From positions 1 to 36,807 of the forward strand of contig SOKP01000016.1 of the NCBI GenBank assembly GCA_004375715.1: a DNA stretch of 36,807 bases, read 5' to 3'. The position numbers were made by a program, and so were the translations under genes. Position 1 is the first letter of the stretch; every line of letters starts with the position of its first letter. This DNA is from Promethearchaeota archaeon (GTDB lineage: Archaea; Asgardarchaeota; Lokiarchaeia; Sigyniarchaeales; SOKP01). Below are positions 23,397-31,047 of this stretch, piece after piece. The notes beneath the pieces are model-generated. The model was not told the origin of the DNA and did not search any database. It saw only the letters and a list, made by a program, of their open reading frames with translations.

Positions 23397-24068
23397 ATGC
23401 ATCTACCTGATGGTTTATTAAACCCTATAACAACTATCGTGCTCTGGATTGTTACAATTGCGATTATGATTCTAGGATATTTTAGAATGGGCAAAATGTT
23501 TGAAAAAGAAGATTCTGAAAAGATGATTCCCTACATTGGAGTATTGGCAGCAATTATTTTTGCGTTTCAATTTGTTAATTACCCCGTTCCAGGAGGAACT
23601 TCTGGCCATTTGGTTGGAGGTACTCTAGTAGCTATTATACTTGGTCCTTGGGCGTCTGTTATAGTATTATTTTTGATTTTAGTTATTCAAAGCCTTTTTG
23701 GGGACGGAGGAATTACCGCTTTAGGACCAAATGCCTTTAATATGGGGATAATATGTGGTATTGTGGGATTTTATATAGTGGTGTTGCTTGTAAGGATTTT
23801 TAATAAAACATCACTGAAAAAGGAATTAAAAGTTACAATCGCAACTGCTATTGGATCTTATATATCCATCGTCTTAGCCGCTTTCATTTGTGGTATTGAA
23901 ATTGGTATTAGTGGCACAATTCCAATTGAAATTGCTGTCCCGGCTATGGTTTTCTGGCATATCCTAATAGGCATAGGTGAAGGTTTAATTTCTGCTTTAA
24001 TTGTATATTATATTTATAAAACTAAGCCTGATTTTATTACTTCTGAATCAATACTGAAGGTGAAATAA
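23397..24068 (+). CDS. cbiM: Ni/Co-binding ECF component CbiM
   Basis: The 223-aa membrane protein begins MHLPDGLL, whose N-terminal amine and His2 coordinate the metal in CbiM/NikM. Further family motifs are FAFQFVNYPVPGGTSGHLVGG, GPWASVIVLFLILVIQSLFGDGGITALGPNAFNMG and WHILIGIGEGLISALI. It has about six or seven membrane segments. GGTGA lies 7 nt before the ATG. CbiM replaces the S component in this transporter class. It is followed after 2 nt by the PDGLE subunit. Confidence 0.95.
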   Translation: MHLPDGLLNPITTIVLWIVTIAIMILGYFRMGKMFEKEDSEKMIPYIGVLAAIIFAFQFVNYPVPGGTSGHLVGGTLVAIILGPWASVIVLFLILVIQSLFGDGGITALGPNAFNMGIICGIVGFYIVVLLVRIFNKTSLKKELKVTIATAIGSYISIVLAAFICGIEIGISGTIPIEIAVPAMVFWHILIGIGEGLISALIVYYIYKTKPDFITSESILKVK

Positions 24069-24070
24069 AA

Positions 24071-24379
24071 ATGAGTATAATAAAAAGGAATAAATGGCCT
24101 TTAATCACAATTCTAATAATAGTCGTTGCTCTAATGACTGTTATAGCAGTAGGTTTTACAATTGGATTTCTCTCTGAAAATCCTGATGGGTTAGAAAGAG
24201 TTTTAATAGATTACTATGGTGAAGAATGGCTTGAAAATCTGTTTTCTCCCTGGATTCCTTTCTTAAGTTGGATTACTAACGATTATGTGGCAGGAATCGT
24301 CGGAGTTGTTCTATCTATAACAGTATTGATGGGCACATTTTATCTCATTACACGCTTCAAGAAAAAAAAATTAGAATAA
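24071..24379 (+). CDS. PDGLE-domain subunit (CbiN/NikN-like)
   Basis: The 102-aa protein has an N-terminal transmembrane helix (about 8-34), the loop FLSENPDGLERVLIDYY with the PDGLE signature, a FSPWIPFL segment and a C-terminal transmembrane helix (about 72-95). PDGLE subunits accompany CbiM/NikM and are needed for metal loading. GGTGA is 7 nt upstream of the ATG, in the end of cbiM. Organised with cbiM as an operon. Confidence 0.88.
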   Translation: MSIIKRNKWPLITILIIVVALMTVIAVGFTIGFLSENPDGLERVLIDYYGEEWLENLFSPWIPFLSWITNDYVAGIVGVVLSITVLMGTFYLITRFKKKKLE

Positions 24380-24488
24380 ACAGGTATTTCAGAGATGAAC
24401 TCACATCTGAAAAACAAAAAATTTATTCATATGGTCTACTCTCTGGTTTATAATACCAATTTAAATTTAATAGTTTCATCTTAAATTA

Positions 24489-25088
24489 ATGAACTTAATT
24501 TTCTTCATAAAATCAGAAACAGTAAACATTAGCAGGTATACGATTAAAGATATCCCCGGATCATCTGGAAGACTTGACGTAATCTCAAGATGTATTTTAT
24601 CGGCAATTATAAATGGAAACAACCTTGAAGAAAATATTCAGATATGGGTTTTTCTGGATAAGTATGGAACTTTTGTCTTTGACTCTGATCTGTTCAATGA
24701 TGAGTCTTTCCCAAAAAACGAAATTCTTTTGACAGATTTTTTTGTTGAATTTATTAAAAAAACGAAAAAAGGAGAAAATTATCCCGAAACTCCATTGGAC
24801 TCAATAAAATACTCAACATTAGATATTTTTGACGCTATTAAGAACTTCATTGAAAAAAAATATAAAGTTTATACATTAAATGAGGAGGGAATGGGTTTTA
24901 AAGAAGTATTTGAGGAACTGAATTCAAATGATAATTTGCTATTTGTTTTAGGAGATCAGAGCGGTGATCTTCTAAACGATAAAGAATTGAAGAAGTTGAA
25001 TTTGGTAGATGTAAGTCTTGGAAATCAGTCTTATTTGGCTTCATCGACGATCCGATTAATTAAAATGAATCTGCAATTATTAGTATGA
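24489..25088 (+). CDS. trmY: TrmY tRNA pseudouridine-54 N1-methyltransferase
   Basis: The 199-aa SPOUT protein has the TrmY signature KDIPGSSGRLDVISRCILSAI (about 20-40), IQIWVFLDKYGTFVFD and the C-terminal knot FVLGDQSGDLLNDKELKKL with LGNQSYLASSTIRLI. TrmY methylates pseudouridine at position 54 of archaeal tRNAs, in place of ribothymidine. The window also carries Nep1, the rRNA counterpart of the same reaction. The ATG lacks a clear Shine-Dalgarno and may be leaderless. Length is typical. Confidence 0.92.
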   Translation: MNLIFFIKSETVNISRYTIKDIPGSSGRLDVISRCILSAIINGNNLEENIQIWVFLDKYGTFVFDSDLFNDESFPKNEILLTDFFVEFIKKTKKGENYPETPLDSIKYSTLDIFDAIKNFIEKKYKVYTLNEEGMGFKEVFEELNSNDNLLFVLGDQSGDLLNDKELKKLNLVDVSLGNQSYLASSTIRLIKMNLQLLV

Positions 25089-25152
25089 TAAATTTTTTAT
25101 TTTAGAGTACTTTTAAATTTTATTATCGTTAAAACTTAATAATGATTAAATA

Positions 25153-25836
25153 TTGAGCAAAATAGAACAAGCCACTAATAAAAGGAGCAATCAGAGAAGA
25201 ATTTTAGAAATATTTGTCGAGCTCCCGGCTAAAAAGTTAGTTAAATGGGGATTTACACCAAATATTCTTTCATTTTGTGGCTTTTTCTGTTCAATAGCTG
25301 TCGCTATTTTACTCTCATTAGGAGGGTTACATTTTCCCTTTCCTATAGCTTGGATCGTCCCATTTTTGATGTTCTGGGCGGGTGCTTTTGATGTATTCGA
25401 TGGAGAAATAGCCCGGATGACTCAGAAAATTTCCATTTCAGGAGCGTTTTTAGATTCGAACTTAGATCGCCTTTCTGATGCCATTATAGTCTTTGGGTTA
25501 ATAATAGGCGGATATTTTAATTACTTAATTGGATATGCGATACTATTCTTAATTATCATGATTTCTTATATTCGCTCCAGAGCTGAAAATGAAGGTATCG
25601 ATATGAAAGGCGTAGGCTTTATGGAAAGAGCTGAAAGATTAATCATCTTATGGTTCGCTTTTATCGCAGAATTTTGGATCTATTTCTTGACAAAACTATT
25701 TTATGGAGCTCCTTTCGAATTATTTTTCCCGATATTCACTATAATCTTTACAGGACTACTAATTTTGACAATAGTACAAAGATTAATATTCTCTTTTAAA
25801 GAATTAAGTAAAATTGAAACGCACGATAAAAAATAA
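25153..25836 (+). CDS. CDP-alcohol phosphatidyltransferase
   Basis: The 227-aa integral membrane protein has the CDP-alcohol phosphotransferase active site DVFDGEIARMTQKISIS followed by GAFLDSNLDRLSD, fitting DGx2ARx8Gx3Dx3D. About six membrane segments are visible. In archaea such enzymes join CDP-archaeol to inositol phosphate, serine or glycerol phosphate to form polar lipid head groups; an archaetidylinositol-phosphate synthase-like role is likely but the alcohol cannot be fixed from sequence. It starts at TTG 25153, 64 nt after trmY. Confidence 0.88.
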   Translation: MSKIEQATNKRSNQRRILEIFVELPAKKLVKWGFTPNILSFCGFFCSIAVAILLSLGGLHFPFPIAWIVPFLMFWAGAFDVFDGEIARMTQKISISGAFLDSNLDRLSDAIIVFGLIIGGYFNYLIGYAILFLIIMISYIRSRAENEGIDMKGVGFMERAERLIILWFAFIAEFWIYFLTKLFYGAPFELFFPIFTIIFTGLLILTIVQRLIFSFKELSKIETHDKK

Positions 25837-25975
25837 CCACTTCTGCTTGTAAGAAAACATTAATAGAGCGAATATTAGCTAATTTTCTAAGTGAAAGAAA
25901 AAATTTTTAAAGTTTGTCTTATTTAAAGGACATAGAAATAGAACATAATTACATATAGAAAAAAGCTGATTTTTT

Positions 25976-26248
25976 ATTCCTAAGAAGAGAAGAAGTGGCG
26001 GTAAAACCGGCTCAAGTAAGGGAAGTTATAAAACTGTTCAATGCAGTAAATGTGGACGAAGGGTTCCTCGGAGTAAGGCTAAGGCAGTAACGAGGCGAAC
26101 ATCTCTAGTTGATGGGCGGATGTTCATGGAGCTTAAAAAGACTGGAACGATCATTATGTCTGGAAGTACGAAAAAATATTATTGTATAAGTTGCGCTGTT
26201 CATAGCCATCAAGTTAGTCAACGAAGTAAAGCTTCAAGAAAGTTTTAA
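25976..26248 (+). CDS. rps26e: Ribosomal protein eS26 (S26e), ATT start
   Basis: The 90-aa protein reads PKKRRSGGKTGSSKGSYKTV, then CSKCGRRVPRSKAKAVTRRTSLVD and YYCISCAVHSHQV with two CxxC zinc pairs, matching eS26. Family members start MPKKRR; here the codon at that position is ATT 25976, and an in-frame TGA at 25967-25969 leaves only TTT TTT ATT before the Pro, so ATT is the only sensible start. GCTGAT lies 5 nt upstream. A TATA-like AAATTTTTAA is at 25901-25910. eS26 is found in TACK and Asgard archaea and eukaryotes and binds the mRNA exit region. It ends 1 nt before the convergent PIN-TPR gene. Confidence 0.93.
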   Translation: MPKKRRSGGKTGSSKGSYKTVQCSKCGRRVPRSKAKAVTRRTSLVDGRMFMELKKTGTIIMSGSTKKYYCISCAVHSHQVSQRSKASRKF

Positions 26249-26249
26249 G

Positions 26250-28256
26250 TTATATATTTAGAGCCTTAAAGAAAGAGGGCAACGAATATATAATCTCGCA
26301 TTCATTTTTAGTTACAACTTCAATAACAGCTCTAATTAAATAAGTATCTCTCAAAGTTTCGCTTGGATTGTATATTTTCACTTTAGTGGTGGGCTTGAAC
26401 TTCAGAGTATAGTTTTCAGCGATACCGATAACATTATCGTCAGTTTTTAGAATGATACCTAACAAACCCAATTCATAATGAGAGACAATGAAAAGATATT
26501 TTGGAGTTTTAGTGTTTTTTACCTTCTCAAAATGAACTACTTCTAAGTAGTCTTCTTGAAGCTCTTTAGGAAGTTTGATATAAGGAATTATTTTCTTTTT
26601 TCCAGAAATGTAAGGAAAGGGCGTGTAGAACAGAATGTTAAAACTGGAAATTTTCTTGATTTGCTCGTTGTATTTCTCTACATCTTTTACTGAGTAGGCC
26701 TTACTAAGTAAAACATCTAATTTATCAACCATGATATCTTCAGTTGAATAGCCATTTAGCACAGTAGCAATATACGATCTCTTTAATTTTTCTATTAATA
26801 TATCGCTTCTAATTTTCAATTTATAGTCAATACTTATCTCTAACGCCTCGTTGTAAAGATTTGCAGCTAATTGTGAGTGCCCTAAAGCTAAGAAATAATC
26901 GCCCAGTTCACTGAAAACGATAATAGTATCTAGGAAATTCTTTTCCATATCCATGTTAGCAATTTCATCCATAATCGCCATAGCAGTCTCACTATCATCT
27001 CCTTTAATATAAAGAGCAATAGCTTTTCCAATCGCGCATTTAAGTTTAAGTCTTTCGTCGTTATATATATCAGCAAGCTCTTCTGTAAAATTATACGCCA
27101 TAATCGCGTTGTTGTATAGCCCATGAAATAATAGGATTAACGCTTTTACATAATTTAAAGTTAAACATGTTTGGTGATTATGAATTATTGTAGAAAATAA
27201 AGCTGCTCTTTCTAAAGAGTCTATAGCATTATTAACCCTCCCTAAAGAGATTAATATAAAGGCTCTTAGGAATTCCATCTTAGAAATCTCGCTACAAATC
27301 AACTTTTCAACAATATCGTATTCTTTCAAATTAGTTAGTTGACCTGAAGCAATCTGCAAAAGTGAGATCAAGAAACCATTACCTTTCTTTAGATATATTA
27401 CCGCATTCTTAGAATCGTGCTTTTCAATTGCTTTACGAGCTTTCTTTACGTATTCACGAGAGATTTTTAAGTTTTCAAGGAAATTTAATATCCCCGCTAT
27501 TAACTCTTCTTCACTATTTGCTAGACTATGGTTTTCAATATATTTTTCGCAAATTGCTATTTCTTGTTCGTATTTGCTTGCTCCAATTTCAAATTTTACG
27601 GGACCTTTTTGGCTATCAATATAATGTGCGTCTTGAGTTAAAATAGAGTCTTGTGTTACACTTATTGCCTTCTCTATTAACCATGTTATCTTTTCTTCAG
27701 CAGGGTAAATTTTAGAACGCTCTATCATATACGATAAAGTGTAGTTTAAACTCTTTTTCCAAATATTTTTAAAATAAGTCCGTAACTGCTTATTGGAGAT
27801 CGTTCTGTGAATTTTTAGTAAAAAACTAGAGAGCGATAAAATATTGATTTTGCCGCGAAAGTATAAATTAGCGTTTTTAGCAAGCTTAAAGTCGTCAGAC
27901 ACCATGCTAATATGAATAGGTCGATTATTTTTTTTATCGAGCAATTTCTGCGATAACGATAGCAAAGATAAATCGGGATCTTGAGCAGGAAACCGAATGC
28001 CTTGTGAACTAAGATTATTTTTAACAACTTTTATTTCAGAATCGGTTATTTCCTCAACATGTATGATTTTCTGGAATTTTTCACGGAACGTATGAGGGGC
28101 TTTAATTTCTTCAAATACAACGGTGCTAATGTAATACTCAAAACCTAAATCAGACGCAACGCTATCGAGGTTTCCAAGCAAATTTTTAGCTCTAATCGAG
28201 TTCATACAAATAAAGAAATTTGCATCAAATACTATGATTTCTCTCATTTTTGGCAT
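26250..28256 (-). CDS. PIN-domain protein with TPR-like repeats
   Basis: The 668-aa protein begins with a PIN nuclease domain (about 1-165). Asp in VFDANFFICM, Glu in STVVFEEIKAP and Asp in ISMVSDDFKLAKNANLYF match the acidic PIN residues that bind divalent metal. Residues about 240-520 form helical pairs typical of TPR repeats (for example YLKKGNGFLISLLQIASGQL, YVKALILLFHGLYNNAIMAY, GDYFLALGHSQLAANLYNEAL). The last 110 residues are beta-rich and unrecognised. A protein-scaffolded RNA endonuclease is plausible; the target is unknown. ATG 28256 follows GGG by 4 nt; a second ATG lies three codons on. Ends 1 nt from eS26. Confidence 0.75.
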   Translation of the reverse strand: MPKMREIIVFDANFFICMNSIRAKNLLGNLDSVASDLGFEYYISTVVFEEIKAPHTFREKFQKIIHVEEITDSEIKVVKNNLSSQGIRFPAQDPDLSLLSLSQKLLDKKNNRPIHISMVSDDFKLAKNANLYFRGKINILSLSSFLLKIHRTISNKQLRTYFKNIWKKSLNYTLSYMIERSKIYPAEEKITWLIEKAISVTQDSILTQDAHYIDSQKGPVKFEIGASKYEQEIAICEKYIENHSLANSEEELIAGILNFLENLKISREYVKKARKAIEKHDSKNAVIYLKKGNGFLISLLQIASGQLTNLKEYDIVEKLICSEISKMEFLRAFILISLGRVNNAIDSLERAALFSTIIHNHQTCLTLNYVKALILLFHGLYNNAIMAYNFTEELADIYNDERLKLKCAIGKAIALYIKGDDSETAMAIMDEIANMDMEKNFLDTIIVFSELGDYFLALGHSQLAANLYNEALEISIDYKLKIRSDILIEKLKRSYIATVLNGYSTEDIMVDKLDVLLSKAYSVKDVEKYNEQIKKISSFNILFYTPFPYISGKKKIIPYIKLPKELQEDYLEVVHFEKVKNTKTPKYLFIVSHYELGLLGIILKTDDNVIGIAENYTLKFKPTTKVKIYNPSETLRDTYLIRAVIEVVTKNECEIIYSLPSFFKALNI

Positions 28257-28295
28257 AATTCCCTAAAACATCTCCTTATATCAAAAGCTAATCTT

Positions 28296-28384
28296 TAGTA
28301 ATAATATAAAATGAAAAATATATAATATTTTTCAAGTTCTTATCTCTAGTAATAATATAAAATCTAGTATTTTTCAAGTTCTTA
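28296..28384. repeat. Duplicated promoter-like block
   Basis: TAGTAATAATATAAAAT occurs at 28296-28312 and again at 28347-28363, and TATTTTTCAAGTTCTTA at 28326-28342 and 28368-28384. This is a tandem duplication (offset 51 then 42 nt, with a 9-nt difference) in the divergent space between the PIN-TPR and mobB genes. The AATATAAAAT core is TATA-like. Confidence 0.8.
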
Positions 28385-28400
28385 GAATCTGTGATTAATA

Positions 28401-28904
28401 ATGAAAGTTATTAGTGTGATTGGTTATTCAGGCTCTGGTAAGACTCATCTAATTGAGTTTCTTATCAAGAAATTTAAAACCGAACATGACCTTGAAGTTA
28501 GCGTTGTAAAATACATTCATGAACATAGAATAGACGAAGAAGGAAAAGATTCTTTTAAATTTTCTGAAGCCGGTGCGGTTTTTTCTGTTATAAAAAATAA
28601 GTTTAATCAAAACGCTATTTATCTCAATAAAAAAATCAGCGTAGACGATTTAATAAACTGGCTCAAAAAAAGCCCTTATAAAGTTGATCTTATAATTATT
28701 GAGAGTTTCAGGGATGTATCGTACCCTACCATTTTATGCGTAAAAGAATTACAGGATATTCAAGTCCAACTAAACAAAAATGTTAAATTGATATCGGGAT
28801 TAATCACTCTAAATAAACTCAGCAAGGAAAGAGAAGATCAGGTTCCGATTTTTAATATACAACAAAATTTTGAAAGATTTACTAATATTTTTAATGTACC
28901 TTAA
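28401..28904 (+). CDS. mobB: MobB-like P-loop GTP-binding protein
   Basis: The 167-aa protein has MobB features: N-terminal MKVISVIGYSGSGKTHLIEFLI (Walker A), VVKYIHEHRIDEEGKDSFKFSEAGA with the family His and the GxDS-like site, and VDLIIIESFRDVSYPTI (Walker B). MobB binds GTP and aids attachment of the guanine nucleotide to molybdopterin by MobA. No other molybdopterin gene is present here. ATG 28401 is preceded by GTGA at 6-nt spacing, within a segment containing a duplicated promoter-like block. Confidence 0.85.
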   Translation: MKVISVIGYSGSGKTHLIEFLIKKFKTEHDLEVSVVKYIHEHRIDEEGKDSFKFSEAGAVFSVIKNKFNQNAIYLNKKISVDDLINWLKKSPYKVDLIIIESFRDVSYPTILCVKELQDIQVQLNKNVKLISGLITLNKLSKEREDQVPIFNIQQNFERFTNIFNVP

Positions 28905-28916
28905 AAACTAATAGAG

Positions 28917-30848
28917 TTAATCAGCATTTTCCCAAAAATCTGCGATTTGTTTACAAACATAGTCGATATCTTGTAGATTTTCTATGTGTTCAACATCAGC
29001 AATAAAGTAGTTTCTTAATATCTCATATATCTCCGTTTTATTTCCATCGTTTTTTATCAAATCACGAATTTCCGATATAAAAGTGATAATTGGAGTGATA
29101 AGCCCAGTGATTAACCACTCTTCGAATAGTATCTGTCCTTTTGGGGACTGAAAATTAAACGTAATAACAAACCTAGCGATGTCTTCATATCGATAGAAGT
29201 ATTTTTGTGGTATATTTACTTTGAATTTTTCTAAATCCTTTAGTAAAGCATCTTTATTCATCGATATAATGTAATCAGGCCAAACATCATCAGAAACATT
29301 CAAATCACTAAAAACAAACAACTCTAATACCCTTAATGCGATATTTTTCCCAACATACCTACTTCTTGGGTCGATAAAGTTTTTGGATGCTTGGCTTGGA
29401 AGTTTTCTGAGAAAGATTTTGTCGATAAGTGTGTAGAGCATTCTACAAATATGATCTACTACTATTTTAAAATTTAATAGTTCATTACTCGGATCTTCTT
29501 CTAAAGTCTTATTCTCAATCTCAATCAAACGCAATATACTCGAATTCAAACTAAGTAAAAATGCTTTAAAGAAATCGTAATTTAGCTCTGAGATTTCTTT
29601 GTTAAATATTTTTTTAAAAAAGATATCTGGGTTCTCGATGTTTGTCAAAATCGAGAGAGTATCTAAAAACTCTTGAACTTCGCTAATAGTGTTAGAATTA
29701 ATTACATTTTCCGTTTTTGAATTATAATCATTTAATTTTAATTTGAATTCACTGGGTAAAAACAAGAGATCACTTACTTCTAAAGCTTCTAAACTCCCAC
29801 TTCCGAAATAATATTTGGTGTAGAGAAGAAATAAATTAAATTGACTCTTTTGTGAAGGTAAATTATTCGCCTGGAACGTCGAGTATAGAGTGGATTTAAA
29901 ATCAATAAAATCAAAAATTCGCAATAGAGCGTTCTTTTTTTCATCAGTATAATCGAAATTCCGCAGGAATTCTTTTCTGATTATATCTAGCTTTGGAAAC
30001 ACCGAATCCTCTACTCGCGAGCATACAAAATTTAAAAAATCCAATATCGGAGAAAAATTTCCTAACAAGTTACATTTCTTATAAAAATAATACATTAGAT
30101 CAACGAGGTTCTCTTTAGCACTAGAATACTCGTCAAGAGCTATTTGATACACCCTTTCCCTTCCAGCCAATAATTTATCAAAGTATTGTTCAGGAACCTC
30201 TTTAAAATATTTTAAAAAATAATATAAATTTGATAAATAATAGTTATCAAAAAATTCATCTTTACTATTTTTAATAACAATTAAGAAATTCAGAGCATTA
30301 CTTTCACCGTTCTTTAAGACAACGCCGTCTAAAACGATGTAAAACTTTTCGCCTAATAGTTTTCTTAGAACTACCCCCAGTATTGTAATTACCATATAGA
30401 GATAGCCTGATGGAGAGGCGGATGGAGAGGTTATACCATCAACATTATCTTTATAATTCTCAGCAAATTCGTTAAAAACTTCCTTTTCTTCGGGAGATAA
30501 ATTATAACTGTACTCTAAAAATAAACTTTTGTCAGATATCTTCTCTTTTACTATTAAATTTAGATAATTAGTATCGTATCCACAGAAAGTTTGCAAGTAA
30601 AATGTAAGAAGTTCGTCGAAATGTTGAAAAAAGAAAGAACTGTAAGTTTTTTTAATTACGCGATTCTTATTTTTTAATTTAAATTCCTTCCAATCTTGGT
30701 TAATTTTTTCTTTAAATTTATCAAAAACAATACTTTTGGCTTCCAGTATTTCAAAAAAAACGTGCGAATTCAATTTAATGGTTAAATCTCTTCCCTTGGA
30801 ATGCTCTCCAATGGATTTTAGAATGCTACGTAATTCTTTATTAACCAC
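28917..30848 (-). CDS. Large hypothetical protein
   Basis: A 643-aa protein of unrecognised family. It is soluble except perhaps one hydrophobic patch near residue 150 (YLYMVITILGVVLRKLL), mostly alpha-helical and rich in Lys, Phe, Leu and Asp/Glu. There is no P-loop, zinc pair or obvious catalytic signature. It starts at GTG 30848 without a clear ribosome site and ends 12 nt from the convergent mobB stop. An ATACGT/ACGTAT inverted repeat lies 70-90 nt upstream. No function is assigned. Confidence 0.75.
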   Translation of the reverse strand: MVNKELRSILKSIGEHSKGRDLTIKLNSHVFFEILEAKSIVFDKFKEKINQDWKEFKLKNKNRVIKKTYSSFFFQHFDELLTFYLQTFCGYDTNYLNLIVKEKISDKSLFLEYSYNLSPEEKEVFNEFAENYKDNVDGITSPSASPSGYLYMVITILGVVLRKLLGEKFYIVLDGVVLKNGESNALNFLIVIKNSKDEFFDNYYLSNLYYFLKYFKEVPEQYFDKLLAGRERVYQIALDEYSSAKENLVDLMYYFYKKCNLLGNFSPILDFLNFVCSRVEDSVFPKLDIIRKEFLRNFDYTDEKKNALLRIFDFIDFKSTLYSTFQANNLPSQKSQFNLFLLYTKYYFGSGSLEALEVSDLLFLPSEFKLKLNDYNSKTENVINSNTISEVQEFLDTLSILTNIENPDIFFKKIFNKEISELNYDFFKAFLLSLNSSILRLIEIENKTLEEDPSNELLNFKIVVDHICRMLYTLIDKIFLRKLPSQASKNFIDPRSRYVGKNIALRVLELFVFSDLNVSDDVWPDYIISMNKDALLKDLEKFKVNIPQKYFYRYEDIARFVITFNFQSPKGQILFEEWLITGLITPIITFISEIRDLIKNDGNKTEIYEILRNYFIADVEHIENLQDIDYVCKQIADFWENAD

Positions 30849-30917
30849 GATTGATCAAATTTTAAATTATTAAGATAGACAAATAAATTCCTTACAACCC
30901 TTAATTAAAAAAATATA

Positions 30918-30936
30918 ATACGTATATATAACGTAT
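30918..30936. promoter_or_regulatory. Inverted repeat upstream of the 643-aa protein
   Basis: ATACGT (30918-30923) and ACGTAT (30931-30936) flank a 7-nt AT core, about 70 nt upstream of the GTG at 30848. It has the shape of a dimer-binding operator, but the central TATATA means it may only be promoter DNA. Confidence 0.35.
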
Positions 30937-30974
30937 TTTTCAGAAATAAAAATCTTGGTATTTAAATAATTACA

Positions 30975-31047
30975 TGATTTCGTCTACTTCAGAAGTTTTT
31001 TAGGATGTAAGAAATTTAAACTATTTTAGTGATTTCATCTACTTCAG
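30975..31047. repeat. Short duplication of a gene 3-prime end
   Basis: An 18-nt segment (TGATTTCRTCTACTTCAG) occurs at 30975-30992 and 31030-31047 with one mismatch, 55 nt apart. The second copy encodes TEVDEIT near the end of the AIR-synthase-like protein; the first lies beyond its stop and reads SEVDEIM in the same strand. It looks like a small duplication of the coding tail. Confidence 0.7.
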
